In this document: positions 1 to 10,004 of the stretch, piece after piece
How positions within the stretch are numbered: the first letter of the stretch is position 1
Layout: every line of letters begins with the position of its first letter
DNA from: Halichoerus grypus
Taxonomy: Eukaryota; Chordata; Mammalia; Carnivora; Phocidae
Direction of reading: 5' to 3'
Assembly (NCBI RefSeq): GCF_964656455.1
Contig: NC_135716.1
Location: 110,082,389 to 110,146,388 of the forward strand
DNA length: 64,000 nt
Program-made: the position numbers and the translations under genes
The notes under the pieces: generated by a model
What the model saw: the letters and a program-made list of their open reading frames with translations, nothing else
The model's database searches: none
What the model was told of the DNA's origin: nothing

Positions 1-817
1 TATATGTTGTGAATGCCACAGCACATCATTATTACTTTTGTTTTAAATATGAATTTTTTAAATTTACAGAATGAGGCTTGTTTTAAACCTTTTTTTTTTG
101 GGTGAATCTAGAATACTGTATTTGTTAGGTCTGAATTAGATTATACTATTAACACATGCCATTTTGGGACCTCTTCTTCAGTGTTCATTAGGTCTCTCAA
201 CTCTGGCTGATGAAAATTTAGAGGTCTTCCAGACCTGTGGGAGCCCTGGAAATTGTTCAGTTACAGCTTCCTGGAAATTCTTTGCCTATCCTTGGTGGGA
301 TTTCACCCACACATGTGCGGCTTTGTATTCAGCAAGAGAATTAAGGGATTGCCTGGGCAAATTTCTGGAGCTCATCCTTTGCCTACCTCCTTCCTCTTTG
401 GCACTCTGTCCTACAGATTCCAGCTGCGCCGATCTGCTCTGCTTGTCTTTCTACTTCCTGTGCCATGGTCTAGAATGTGCCTCCAGGCAGAAAGTTGGGG
501 CAGTTGAAGGCCTACATCATTTGTTTGTGATCCCATATCTCAAGGATCATAGTTCTATGCTGTCTATAGTCTAGTTCTGAAAAGAATAGTGGAAGGGCAA
601 GTCTGGTCTCATTTATTCCTGCACTTGATGTATCTAAAAATTTAAGCCTTTTTTAATCTACAGATTTTTTTCCTTCTTTTTCCTTGCAATTTATTTAAGA
701 AATTATGTTATTTGCTCTATAAAATGACCCACAGTCTAGATTTTGCTGGGTACATCCTATGATATAATTTAGCATTATTTTTCTATATTGCTTATAAAGT
801 AGTATTTAGGCCTAGAG

Positions 818-1022
818 CAGAGTTTCTCAACCTTGACATTATTTCTCAAACTTGACACTATTTAGGCCTGATAACTGTTAGGAGTGGGGGTATAAAGGTT
901 TAGGGGGGGTGCTCTCCTGTCCACGTAGGATGTTTTAGCAGCATCCCTGTCCTCTACCCACTAGATGTCAGTACAACCCCCTCCCCAGTTGTGACAACCA
1001 AAAATGTCTCCAGACATTGTAA
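818..1022. mobile_element. MER20-like hAT DNA transposon fragment
   Basis: The segment opens with a hAT-type end (CAGAGTTTCTCAACC). It continues through the block GTAGGATGTTTTAGCAGCAT, then CTCTACCCACTAGATG and a TTGTGACAACCAAAAATGTC stretch, which I recognise as MER20. The far end is not clear, so this copy is probably truncated. It is an old mammalian element with no coding capacity. The orientation convention was not checked. Confidence 0.75.
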
Positions 1023-1889
1023 CAAATGTTTTTAGACCCATGTTCTGTTATGAAAAGTAGGCTACCTAAACTACAGAAACAACTTCAGGAATATGAAAAC
1101 ATCTACCTAGCCAAAATAACAATACTGGCTAGTTAACACTGCCGAGAACACAGGAAAAAGATTTTAACAATAAGCAATTGGAGGCTTTATAGAGTAGCTG
1201 ATTCAAGAGCATCATTATAGAGGATGTGAGTTTCTGTTTCAGAAGGAAAAAAATAACAGAGACAATGTAAATTGGTAAAAACACAGGTAGTTTATTTTCA
1301 ATTATATGTTGCTTTCATAAATTTTTTTTCTGCAACTCATTGAACATTTTAAGATGTTGGACTTCTACCATAGGTAGATGGGTTTACTTTTTTTTTTTTT
1401 TTTTTGGTAGCATTTTACAATTTAATTATAAACCAAGAATTTTGAACTTCCAGAAAGATATTATTTGTGTGATATAGAATTACTTAAAACAAAATGCAAA
1501 TTGGGAGAATTAATAAAATAACCCTTTTAATTTTAAGATGAACTACCATTTTTGCAAATGTTTCCAAGGGTGGAAAAGATGACAGGTAATTAATGTATTT
1601 TTAAAAAGATGTAAAAGGATTGGGATTGAGAGACTTCTCAAAATTTCCCTCAGATAACCTTACTTATAAGTTAACTGTCTAACATTCATTGAATACCCAC
1701 TCTCTGTCAGGTTCTATGCACAATAGTTGTGTTTTGAGATGGTGTTGAGGTAGATCTGGTGGGAAGGGTCTTGAGATTAACCCAGAGCAGATCTGAGGGG
1801 CAGACTTTCCTCCCGTGAGCTCCCTGAGGGTTGCCCTGCCCCTACCCTTATTGGCCTTCAGAATTCTTTCCTCTTTCCCCATTAATGTC

Positions 1890-3400
1890 CTTCAGTTTAG
1901 TCATCAGTGGTTTCCATGGTGAGTGTCCATAGTGTATCATTCTCCTCCAGTGGAGTTTGAAGATCTTAGGTGTCTTCATCATTTCTAGTGCTTTTGAACT
2001 TAGTATGGTTATGTTTAAGGTTTAATGGATATGTTTTAAAAAATTAAGTCTGCAAAAATAATAGTAGAGCCCAGTAATCAGGGAGCCTGGGGTTCTTATA
2101 TTTATCTTTTTCATGTAACAACATAGGGGCCTGATTGGCTTCACTTCCTTAGAACTGTGAGAGGTGTCCCTCTTCCCTTTTTCTGTCAGTGGGTAGTCTC
2201 TAAATCTCTTTCTCTCTATCACTTCTTTTTATCTCTCTTCTCTTATTAATTCTCTCATCTTATTTTCTTTGCCCGTACTTGTCTCTGCATCTTTGTCTTC
2301 TTTTCCTCTCTGCCTTTTTCTCCTCTCCACAGTTGCTTCTCACCTTCTCACATCTTTGTCTCTCTTTCTCCACTTTTTCTCTCCCTCCCTCCTGTGTGCT
2401 CCTCACTGTTTCTGTCACACCACCACCTCCTCCCCACATACCCTTTCTTCCCAACAGGACCTTATTCAAGACATTGTCAGTGACATTGTGAGCTCCACTT
2501 CAACAAGGAGCACAGTCCTCCTTATTAAAGGTAATGGTGGATAAGATAGCACAAAGTAATTAATATTTAAAATAGATGTAAGGAGATGTTTGAGGTTGCA
2601 TGAGTACCTCAGATTTTTTCCCCTAAGTCTTATGATTTAGTCAGGGTTGCACTGCTCCAGTCCCCTTTTGGCCTAGGGACTCCTGACCTCTCCTCTTACT
2701 AGTTTGTTTCCATGCAAGGCACCATCAGTTTCTGCGATGAGAGTCCATGGTGCATTTTTTTTAAGTATGCTTAGAAGGACAGTTTGGTTTTGATATTTCC
2801 TGATTATCGGTGACATGTCCTTAGTACCGTGGTGTTTGGGGTTTGAAGGGATAAATTTGTATAGGTTGAGTCTGAAAAATCCAGTGTGCAGCTAAAGTAA
2901 CCAAAGAGCTGAGCATTTTCATATTTATCTTTTCCAAGTAGCATCCGAGGGACCACATTTGCTTTATTTCACTAACATTGTTTTTCCTGTAAGGGTTCAA
3001 AGATGTTCCTCTTCTCTTTGTCAATGAGTATTTTCTCCTATTCTCACTACTTCACTTGTTGGCTCTATCAGGCTCATTATTTTTTTCTGTAAGTAGGTTG
3101 TCTCTCCCTTCTCTCTTTTATTTCTCATTCTTATTTCTCATTCCTATTTTCTCTGTCATCACCTTTTCCGACCTTCTTTGGTTTTGCCTCCTCCTATGTC
3201 TGCACCCCCATTTTCTTTCTAATTTTCCTCTTCACACTCTCCTGTGTTTCTCTGCTTTCTCCCATGGTGAAAATTTTTCTGTCTCCACCATTACCCACAG
3301 TCACCTGCCCCATGTGACCTCTGTTTCTCCATCAGTTTTTTCTAAGTGTTCCAACACTGACACAAAGGACATTGCTTGTTCCAGTGTGTAGTATGATATG
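1890..3400. repeat. Diverged tandem duplication, period about 0.82-0.83 kb
   Basis: Two successive blocks (about 1900-2560 and 2720-3400) share the same order of landmarks at a spacing of roughly 825 bases. The landmarks are a 'gagtccat(g/a)gtg' motif, a 'catatttatcttttcc'-type segment (2098 and 2921), 'cctcttc.ctttttctgtcaatgagta'-like sequence, and a long CT-rich tract ending near a gtgaca/acactgac segment. Identity is patchy, so the duplication is old. It could be a local duplication or two copies of one LTR-like element. I could not assign a family. Confidence 0.5.
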
Positions 3401-3888
3401 GAAGCTGACGTGCTTTGGGCCGCTGATTCTTTCCTTAATTATTCCATCCTTCTCAGACATTTTCTCATTGAGTTTTGAGAGAGCAGTTTAAGGAAGTAAA
3501 ATAGGTCTAAGTGGAAAATATTACCCTCTACAGAGGGGAGTTGAGCCAGGCCTGTGTTACACTTTACCGGTGTGAGGTCCTGTTTTTGTTTTTGTTTTCT
3601 TAAAGGCGTTGATGAGGAACAGGCGATCAAAAGAAGTTCCTTGTAAGAAATGTAGATGCTCATCTGAGAAACTCCTGTTAGCCAGATCTAGTCGTCAGGT
3701 GACTTGTGCCTAAGGTTCGCTCCGCCTGTCGCGCCGCAAGCCGCACACGGTGGCTAACACCTCCTGCAATGTTGAGGACAGCCTGCCCGCTGGGGCACCG
3801 AGGACAACCCGCGCTCCGCGTGCTGGAGCCGGCAGCCGCCCCCACCTGCGGCAGGGCGCCGGAGCCCCGCCCCCCTCGGGCGCGCGGG

Positions 3889-3893
3889 CCAAT
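3889..3893 (+). promoter_or_regulatory. CCAAT box
   Basis: GGGCCAATGGGC lies inside the CpG island, just upstream of the likely start-site region. The family role (NF-Y binding) is inferred from the motif and its position only. Confidence 0.5.
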
Positions 3894-3939
3894 GGGCTGG
3901 GCCTCAGGAGGCGGGCCGCGGCCGGGCGGGCGGTGCGAG

Positions 3940-4133
3940 GCCCGGGGGGCGGAGCGAGCGGGGCGGCGTGGTGGTGGCCGTAGCTGCTGGGGCGGCGGCG
4001 GCGGCGGCGGCTTGGCCCGGCGTCCGCGGGCCGTGGGGGATGGGGGCGGCGAGCTCCAGCCCTCGGCGGAGGCGGCGGCGGCCGTGAGTGTTGGGCGGGC
4101 GTCCGCGTCCGAGACGCGGGATGGAGCGCCGCG
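3940..4133 (+). other. Probable non-coding exon 1 of ARHGAP29 (start not determined)
   Basis: A strong splice donor, GCG|GTGAGTG, lies at 4133/4134. An alternative of the same form, GCC|GTGAGTG, lies at 4083/4084. Both are in the CpG island and on the coding strand, and the first coding exon downstream has a splice acceptor before its start codon, so an untranslated first exon is required. The 5' boundary given is only a guess from the CCAAT and GC-box positions. An ATG at 4121 sits 13 bases before the 4134 donor. Joined to the next exon at 9768 it would make a short upstream frame that ends at a TGA after about nine codons. Confidence 0.5.
3991..4011 (+). repeat. (GGC)7 trinucleotide repeat
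   Basis: Seven uninterrupted GGC units lie in the CpG island, probably in or just before the first exon. A second short GGCGGCGGC run sits at about 4073-4081. Such runs in 5' untranslated regions often vary in length. Confidence 0.85.
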
Positions 4134-4394
4134 GTGAGTGTGGGGCGGCGGCGGTCGTTTCGGCCGCGGCGGCTGGGGCTCGGGGCTGGGGTCGTCGGCG
4201 GTGCGGCTGTCCAGTTGCGGTCCAGGGTGTGGGTGGCCCATGCGGCGGCCCCGAGCGGAGGCGGCTGCGGGCTGCGCTGAGGGTCGGGCTCGTGTCCTCT
4301 GTGCTGCTGGTCCTCTGGGAGGGGTCCGACGGGGCGAACGGCGCGCCGGGCAGCCGCGAATGGTGGCCCACAGCAGATGACGATTGAAATTAAA

Positions 4395-4610
4395 GCAAAC
4401 TGGTAACACGTCCCACCGTCCACGTACTGTTCTAAGACTGCTCCACATTTTAACTTATTTAATCCTCGCGACAGGTCCATGATTATTTAACTTATTTTTT
4501 ACACGGGGAAAATGAGGTTAACCTGGCGGAGCACACAGTCTAGTAATTGTCAGAGTGCGGGTTTCAACCCAGGCAGTTTTGCTCCAGAATGTGTGCTCTT
4601 GACCGCTACC
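4395..4610 (-). mobile_element. MIR SINE, antisense
   Basis: The segment has the MIR layout read on the minus strand: CGTACTGTTCTAAGACTGCT, 'taacttatttaatcctc', an 'aaaatgaggtta' core and a 3' part 'aacccaggcagtttt.ctccagaatgtgtgctcttgaccgcta'. It begins at the downstream edge of the CpG island. Confidence 0.7.
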
Positions 4611-6044
4611 GAGCCTGGTCTTAGCTCTGACCCGCCCCACTCCCACCTGTCCTGAGAGCAGTCCTCAATTCAACTGGGTTCCATTCCCGAGACGTTTTAG
4701 AATTTCGGTGGTGAATTGTTCTCGTCTCTGTCTTTTGGGCTGAGGAGGGGCTCTTTCGTTCCGAGGCCTCAGTGTCAATGGTTTTTCCCAATTCCGTTGT
4801 GGATGTGTTTGGGGCTTGACTGTTGTTTTATTTTTTCTTAACGGGTGAGCTCAGGAGCCGTAATGACTGAGCCTCGTGTCTCCATGATAATATTTTTCTA
4901 CTCTCATTCTCAAGAAGGAATTGGCCTCACACCCTTTGGGCGGGCAGGACTGTTAGCTGCTAAAGGCGGGAGCTGAGCGCCCCTTCCCCTTTCTCCAGCT
5001 GTCTCCGTGACAGTATCGCTCCTCTGTCGCTATCCATCCATGTCCGCTGCCCTTTTTGGTTGCTCCGTTTCCCCACTCGGTATTTAAATACGGGGATGGG
5101 GAGCGTGCTCTTTGGCATTGGGTAGTTTTGGCTGGTCAAGAGAGAGCCCTGCCTGCCAGGAATGCTAGACATTCTGGAGGCGGGGAGGTTGGGCAGCTTC
5201 CTCTTTTTTAAACGTGCTAGGTTCTAACTGCCCAGGAATGAAGTGTATGTGCACTGCATGCCTTTCTTTAGAAATTACAGTTATTTGCATATTATTGATA
5301 AAACCTTTTGACTTGCCCGTTTGCTGTTTTTGTGGGGAGATTTACGAAAGTATAATCAAAGACCTCCAAGATGAATTTTTTCTGATTTTTTTAAAAGCAT
5401 CTTTAAATAGATTCGTACCAAATCAGAAATTGTGCTGAAATAGCAGATTTCTGAAATATCTGGCAATTTTTCCTAAGGTGGGAATAGTAAGATGGGAACT
5501 ATTAAGTAGATATCTGGGGCAGTTTTACACTTCATTTAGCCTAGTGCCTAAAATGAAAGTACTTATATAATGATGTGTTTTTGGGAGGATGGAGCATGGG
5601 ACATTTGATTAACACAGGCTACTCAAGTCTTGGGAAAGTCACATTACAGAGTACTGGGAAGTTAGTGTTCACATTTCTAATGCACATATTACTTAGAATT
5701 TACAACATATAGAGAAAGTAGGTTTGTGTAGTAATATTCTGTTTGCTACAAAGTTCTTGGCTAAGTGGATAAAACACGTTTTTAATGTTGATGGTTTGGA
5801 GTTGGAAGAGATGCATGAGATTTAGGAGAGTTTCGCAAATATTTTGCTCAACAATCTGTTTGCACGGTTCAAACTTCACTTGAAAGCCATTTAGTAGGTT
5901 TCCACAAAGTCAGTTAAGTTTCTGGAATTGTTTCCAGTGCTATATTTCTTGCTCACAATCTACAGATATGTTGTGGTGAAGCCACATCTTGTTCATTACT
6001 TAAGTATATTAAAAAAAAAAAAAAAAACAATCTTCCACAATAAA

Positions 6045-6165
6045 GCACTGCTAGTAATAATAGCTAACAGTTATTGAGTCTTCATGATGAACCAGGCACA
6101 GTGTTAAGTGCTTTCCATATTATTACCTCATTTAATTAAATTGCCAGTGGCAGTATGTTAGTAAC
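6045..6165 (-). mobile_element. MIR fragment, antisense
   Basis: TATTGAGTC..., 'accaggcacagtgttaagtgctttcc' and 'attacctcatttaatt' match the 3' half of MIR read on the minus strand. Confidence 0.65.
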
Positions 6166-6839
6166 TACATTTTATGTTACCACCAACTAGAGGATATTCA
6201 TTTTGGTACATGGGAAGGTAGTGTGGATGATCTTGCAAAGTGTATATCCTCCAAATTTTCCGCTATCATAGTTCAATTTTATGAAAACTTGGATTAACTT
6301 TATTTAAAATTTTTTTCCCCTGTCATATTTCCTTTTTTCAGTTTCCAATATGAAAAATAGTAAATTATATATAACAAAATTATTACATTACTTATAATGC
6401 TTACTAGGGGTAGAGAATAACCCTTTTTAGTTCCTCCCTCCTCCCTCCCTGTTTTGTTTGCTTATAGATTTTCTTAGTCTTGAGTAAAAATGTTTAGGCA
6501 TTTTTGAAATACTTCTTACAACTTTGGGTTACTAATTTGACATCGCGAAGATGGTGAAATAGGTGAATTGCTTAGATAGGTGAATTGTTTTATTTGAAAC
6601 TTATGATACAGGGCTTTAATAACCATCTTTTTGCCAGTGACAATGATCAAATTTACTAAACTAAAAGCTGTCAAAATTAATCAGAGTGACTTTAATAAGT
6701 AAGTTGCAAAAGTGTTAAGTTAGGAATAGTCTTCTCAATGAGTGATTTGTAAAAGAGCTGCCCAAACAAGGTGCTTGAGTGTTTTGTTTTTATTGTTGGT
6801 GGGGAGACTTAGGTATAATAATTGTAGTAAAAAAAATTG

Positions 6840-7072
6840 TCCTGGGCTCATTTTATTTTTTTTTAAAGATTTATTTATTTATTTGAGAGAGCGAGAATGA
6901 GAGAGAGAGAGAGTACATGAGAGGGGGGAGGGTTAGAGGGAGAAGCAGGCTCCTCGCCGAGCAGGGAGCCCGATGCGGGACTCGATCCAGGGACTCCAGG
7001 ATCATGACCTGAGCCGAAGGCAGTTGCTTAACCAACTGAGCCACCCAGGCGCCCCTTCCTGGGCTCATTTTA
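6840..7072 (-). mobile_element. CAN-SINE (tRNA-Lys type), antisense, with 16-bp target-site duplication
   Basis: The body is 6856-7056: a poly(T)/TTTATTTATTTATTT tail complement, a GA-rich tract, and a tRNA-like head ending in TGAGCCACCCAGGCGCCCC. The direct repeats flanking it are TCCTGGGCTCATTTTA at 6840-6855 and 7057-7072, identical over 16 bases, so the insertion is intact. It lies in intron 1, opposite to the gene. Confidence 0.95.
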
Positions 7073-7429
7073 GAAATTATCTACACATTTAAGGATTAAT
7101 GTTAGATAGGTTTGGAACTAGCTTAAATGTAGAAATTACATTCTCAGAAATAATTTGAGATTAACAAGAATATTGAATAAAGCAGCACTAAAAGCTATTA
7201 GAGAAGTAGAGAAATCTCATTTAATAGTCAGAAGTAGAGAAACAAGAATATGTAATCTTATCTTTATCAGCTTTATATACTTGTTTTTTTTCTTTTTTGA
7301 AAGATAGTGTTTTATAGACAGATTTTTTGAAAAACCGTATATATTTTCCATTTAAAACAGACAATCCAAAGTTAACCTTTTTGTTTCTGTAAAAATTAAT
7401 TGCAACTTTACAACTTTATAAGTCCAGTG

Positions 7430-8420
7430 TTCATTCTGCAAATTCATTTATTCTGCAAATAGTTTTTTGAGTAGTTCTTCACTACTATGCCAAGCACTGT
7501 GCTGTGAGCAGGGAACACGTGGTTAGCAAAATGACGTGGTCTTGATTTCCTTGGGATTATAATCTAGATAGGAAAACATGAATCATCTATTTGAACTTTG
7601 ATAAGTGCAGTGATGAAAAGTATAAGATGCTATAATGCATCTAACAGGAGATTCTGCTCTAGTTTGGTGGTGGTTGTTACAGGGGCGGGGTGGTCCAGGA
7701 GGACTTCTTTGAGGAAGTGATCTTTGAGTTGAGGTCAGAATGAGTAAACAAAGGGGAAGGAGTAGTCCAGGCAAGTGGAACTGTATATAGACAGGACCCT
7801 GAGTCAAATAGTCAGTGTTTTTCTCGTTGTAGGGCCATGACCCATTATGAGTCTGAAACCGATTTGATGGGCAGCAATCAGCATTTTAAAAAATGAAATG
7901 GGATAGTATAGAAAACATCTGGGTACATCACCTGGTTCCTTAGCCAGAACCAGAATTTGTTTTATGTTTTATGCATTCCAACACACATACCACATACAAA
8001 CATACTTAATGTGTGTACTGGCTCATGATGTGAAATTATTTCCTACTGTGTGGGTCATGGTAAGCAAGTACTGTTGGAAAATTTGAAGGGAGTGTGTGTG
8101 GCAGGAGTGTTGAGAGTGTCGAGTAGGAATTATGACTCCAGATGACAGTGCAGAGGTAGGTAGGAGCCAGATCTCATGTTGTGCCTTACAGTTCTCAATA
8201 GATTCTCACTTGTCCTTTGGAAGAGTTTTAAGCAGAGAAATGACATGTTGGGATTCATGTTTTGAAAAGTGTACTCACTACATTTGGAACAGGATAAGAA
8301 TGGATGTGGAGAGATCATTAGGAAATTAGTAACAATAGCTCAAACAAGAAATGGTGGTACTTCACCTAGTATGATACTACAGATAGAAGTAGATAGATTA
8401 AAGATACTGTAGATTAGGAA
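7430..8420 (-). mobile_element. L2 LINE fragment, antisense, interrupted by a hAT element
   Basis: 'attcatttattctgcaaatag', 'ccaagcactgtgctg' and 'gaggacttctttgaggaagtga', then from 8140 'gccagatctcatgttgtgccttac' and 'agcagagaaatgacatgttggg', follow the order of the L2 3' region read on the minus strand. An unrelated segment at about 7812-8085 splits it. Confidence 0.6.
7812..8085. mobile_element. hAT-type DNA transposon (same family as 26838-27090)
   Basis: It begins CAGTGTTTTTCTC and carries 'gtagggccatgacccatta', 'cagcattttaaaaaatgaaat' and 'gggtcatggtaagcaagtact'. The copy at 26838-27090 shares its core blocks in the same order, so both belong to one non-autonomous family. The family name was not determined. 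Confidence 0.55.
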
Positions 8421-8714
8421 GGAAAAAGTCTATAGAGTTCGGTGAAGTATAGGAAAGAGTCAATAATACAATAGTGTATCTTTCACATGACCTGGAAGTG
8501 AATATTACATAAAACTTCCTACTGTAAATTGCACAGAAGTTCTTAGTAATTCTACCATTTTGAAAGTATCAAAATATTGAAGACAAAATATTTGAAAAAT
8601 GTTTTAATGATTATGCTTGAGCTAACTTAATTCCTCCAGTAATTTCCTTTTTGATTCAAGAAATGCAAACAAAATTAGGGCTTTCAATTCTGGAAAGGTA
8701 AAATGTGAGGATGA

Positions 8715-8920
8715 AGCAGAAACAAACTAAGATTTTCTGAGTGTCAACTGTGTGCCAGGATTAAGTGTTTTACATATGAGGTCTTCTAATTTTATGTCCC
8801 CTTTTAATTTTCACACAGCCTGTAAGCAAAATTATACAGGTCACACATTTAGAAAGTATTGCGCCAGAAGTCAAGTCTAAGTCTTTCTCATTTCAAAAGA
8901 TTGTGTTTTTACTATACCAT
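8715..8920 (-). mobile_element. MIR fragment, antisense
   Basis: 'tgagtgtcaactgtgtgccagg', 'taagtgttttacatatgaggtc', 'aggtcacacatttagaaag' and 'gccagaagtcaagtctaagtct' follow MIR order on the minus strand. Confidence 0.5.
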
Positions 8921-9056
8921 CTTGAAATTACCAAAAATATTGCTCTGATATTCATACACTTATTTGTTCAACCAATTGGGATGTATCAGATTAGTGGACA
9001 GCCTTAGAACTTGTTTTCAACAGAAAATTATTCTTGCTGAAACTTGATAACCTAGA

Positions 9057-9062
9057 GTGTGT

Positions 9063-9097
<35 letters not shown>

Positions 9098-9098
9098 C
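9057..9098 (+). repeat. (GT)n/(GTAT)n microsatellite
   Basis: A run of GT dinucleotides passes into GTAT units in intron 1. It is immediately followed by an antisense MIR (about 9100-9335: 'attattgagaactaactgtaa', 'tctcatgaggtaggtatta'). Confidence 0.85.
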
Positions 9099-9099
9099 A

Positions 9100-9335
9100 T
9101 TATTATTGAGAACTAACTGTAATCCAGCTTCTTTTATGTGTCAGACACTTCTATAGCATTGTCTCTTTGAATGCTTACAATAATCTCATGAGGTAGGTAT
9201 TATCAGAATGTTACTCCTGTTTTATAAATGAGTATACCAAAATGAAGAGATGATTAACAGCTTGTCAGGACAGACAGTAAGTGATGGAGGGGATTTTGAA
9301 AACAGGTCTTTTCTGTTGTTAGAGCTCATATTGCA
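9100..9335 (-). mobile_element. MIR SINE, antisense
   Basis: 'tattattgagaactaactg', 'tgtgtcagacacttctatagc', 'caataatctcatgaggtagg' and 'gtaagtgatggaggg' read as MIR on the minus strand. Confidence 0.6.
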
Positions 9336-9429
9336 TCTTTATTTTTGAAGCTGATGTCATGGAGTTAGAGTATGTTCTTCCGCCAAGTGACTTTTCAGAA
9401 CAACTTTTACAATTAAAAAAATTCTGTAC

Positions 9430-9660
9430 CCTAGGAGTTAAGAGGAAATTATTAAGAGAATGGATTTTGGCAACAAGGCAGATCTGGGTTTTAAGTACCA
9501 GTTCATCATTTTTTAGCTGAGAGCTTGGACAAATGATTTAACCTCCAAAGCTCAGGCTGCTTATTTGTGAAATGAAGAAAATAGTAGTTTGCATATCATA
9601 GAGTTGTCAAGATGACTGGCACTTAATAAATAAATTAGTAGTACAGTGTTTGTTGTTGTC
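9430..9660 (+). mobile_element. MIR SINE, sense
   Basis: 'gcagatctgggttttaagtacc', 'gacaaatgatttaacctcc', 'tttgtgaaatgaagaaaatag' and 'tggcacttaataaat' follow sense-strand MIR order, ending about 100 bases before the first coding exon. Confidence 0.55.
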
Positions 9661-9767
9661 ATAAATGGAATATGGAGGTGGGCTATGGGCTGTTTATGGA
9701 AACCTAATGTTTCCCCTGGTTGATGTGGTATTTGTGTTTCTTTTGTTTTTTCTCCCTTCCACTTAAG

Positions 9768-9799
9768 GATTTCAGTTTTTCTGACTGTTCTATGGAAGG
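9768..9799 (+). promoter_or_regulatory. 5' leader of exon 2 with a minimal upstream ORF
   Basis: The acceptor CTTCCACTTAAG|GATT gives an exon start at 9768. A second AG permits 9776. In the leader an ATG at 9792-9794 opens a three-codon frame (Met-Glu-Gly) whose TGA (9801-9803) overlaps the ARHGAP29 start codon (9800-9802) as ATGA. The upstream ATG has a weak -3 base (T) but G at +4. The main ATG has A at -3. The arrangement could allow termination-coupled restart or leaky scanning. That function is inference. Confidence 0.6.
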
Positions 9800-10004
9800 A
9801 TGATTGCTCACAAACAGAAAAAGACAAAGAAAAAACGTGTTTCGTCATCAGGCCAACTCTCTACTGATGTTACAACTCCTGAAATGGGGCTCAAGTCCAT
9901 AAGTTCCAATTCCATTTTTGATCCGGATTACATCAAGGAGTTGGTGAATGATATCAGGAAGTTCTCGCATATGTTACTATATTTGAAAGAGGCTATTCTT
10001 TCAG
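9800..10004 (+). CDS. ARHGAP29: ARHGAP29 coding exon 1 (residues 1-68)
   Basis: It opens at the ATG at 9800 with a Lys-rich stretch (KQKKTKKKR) and ends at TTTCAG|GTTTGT, leaving one base of the next codon. The encoded [20 protein letters not shown] is strongly ARHGAP29-like. The unusual donor (G at +3 replaced by T) is the weakest of the gene, but the reading frame continues perfectly into the next exon. Confidence 0.97.

Larger units (their letters stand above)
1..3650. other. Upstream intergenic sequence
   Basis: No protein gene can be supported here. The stretch is AT-rich. It contains a MER20-like element near 818-1022 and a pyrimidine-rich, internally duplicated region at about 1.9-3.4 kb, each listed separately. 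Open frames of 60-136 codons at 164-574 and 2269-3391 have no recognisable domain. Those in the CT-rich part are biased toward Ser, Leu and Phe, as low-complexity sequence would give. A divergent non-coding transcript from the CpG island could run through here on the minus strand, but nothing in the sequence proves it. Confidence 0.6.
3700..4390. promoter_or_regulatory. CpG-island promoter of ARHGAP29
   Basis: Base composition switches abruptly from AT-rich to very GC- and CpG-rich between about 3700 and 4390. This is the only such island in the window, and it lies 5.4 kb upstream of the ARHGAP29 start codon on the same strand. It contains GC boxes (CCCCGCCCCCC near 3865, GGGGCGG near 3945), a CCAAT box and a GGC repeat, but no TATA box. 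These are typical of a TATA-less housekeeping-type mammalian promoter with scattered start sites. Such islands are often bidirectional, so an antisense transcript is possible. The long open frames across it on both strands come from GC richness and lack of stop codons, not from genes. Confidence 0.85.
4134..9767 (+). other. Intron 1 of ARHGAP29
   Basis: This 5.6 kb intron separates the promoter exon from the first coding exon. It holds MIR fragments (4395-4610, 6045-6165, 8715-8920, 9095-9335, 9430-9660), one CAN-SINE (6856-7056), an L2 with a nested hAT element (7430-8420) and a GT microsatellite near 9060. I see no additional exon that I can support. Confidence 0.7.

Noticed and set aside
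2269..3391. Small Ser/Leu/Phe-rich proteins in the CT tract
   Set aside because: Low-complexity composition, overlapping frames, no start context or homology that I can see.
3678..4480. Overlapping open frames of up to 256 codons on both strands of the CpG island
   Set aside because: They are Pro/Arg/Gly/Ala-rich in every frame, as expected when GC-rich DNA lacks stop codons. No domain, and the region is a promoter.
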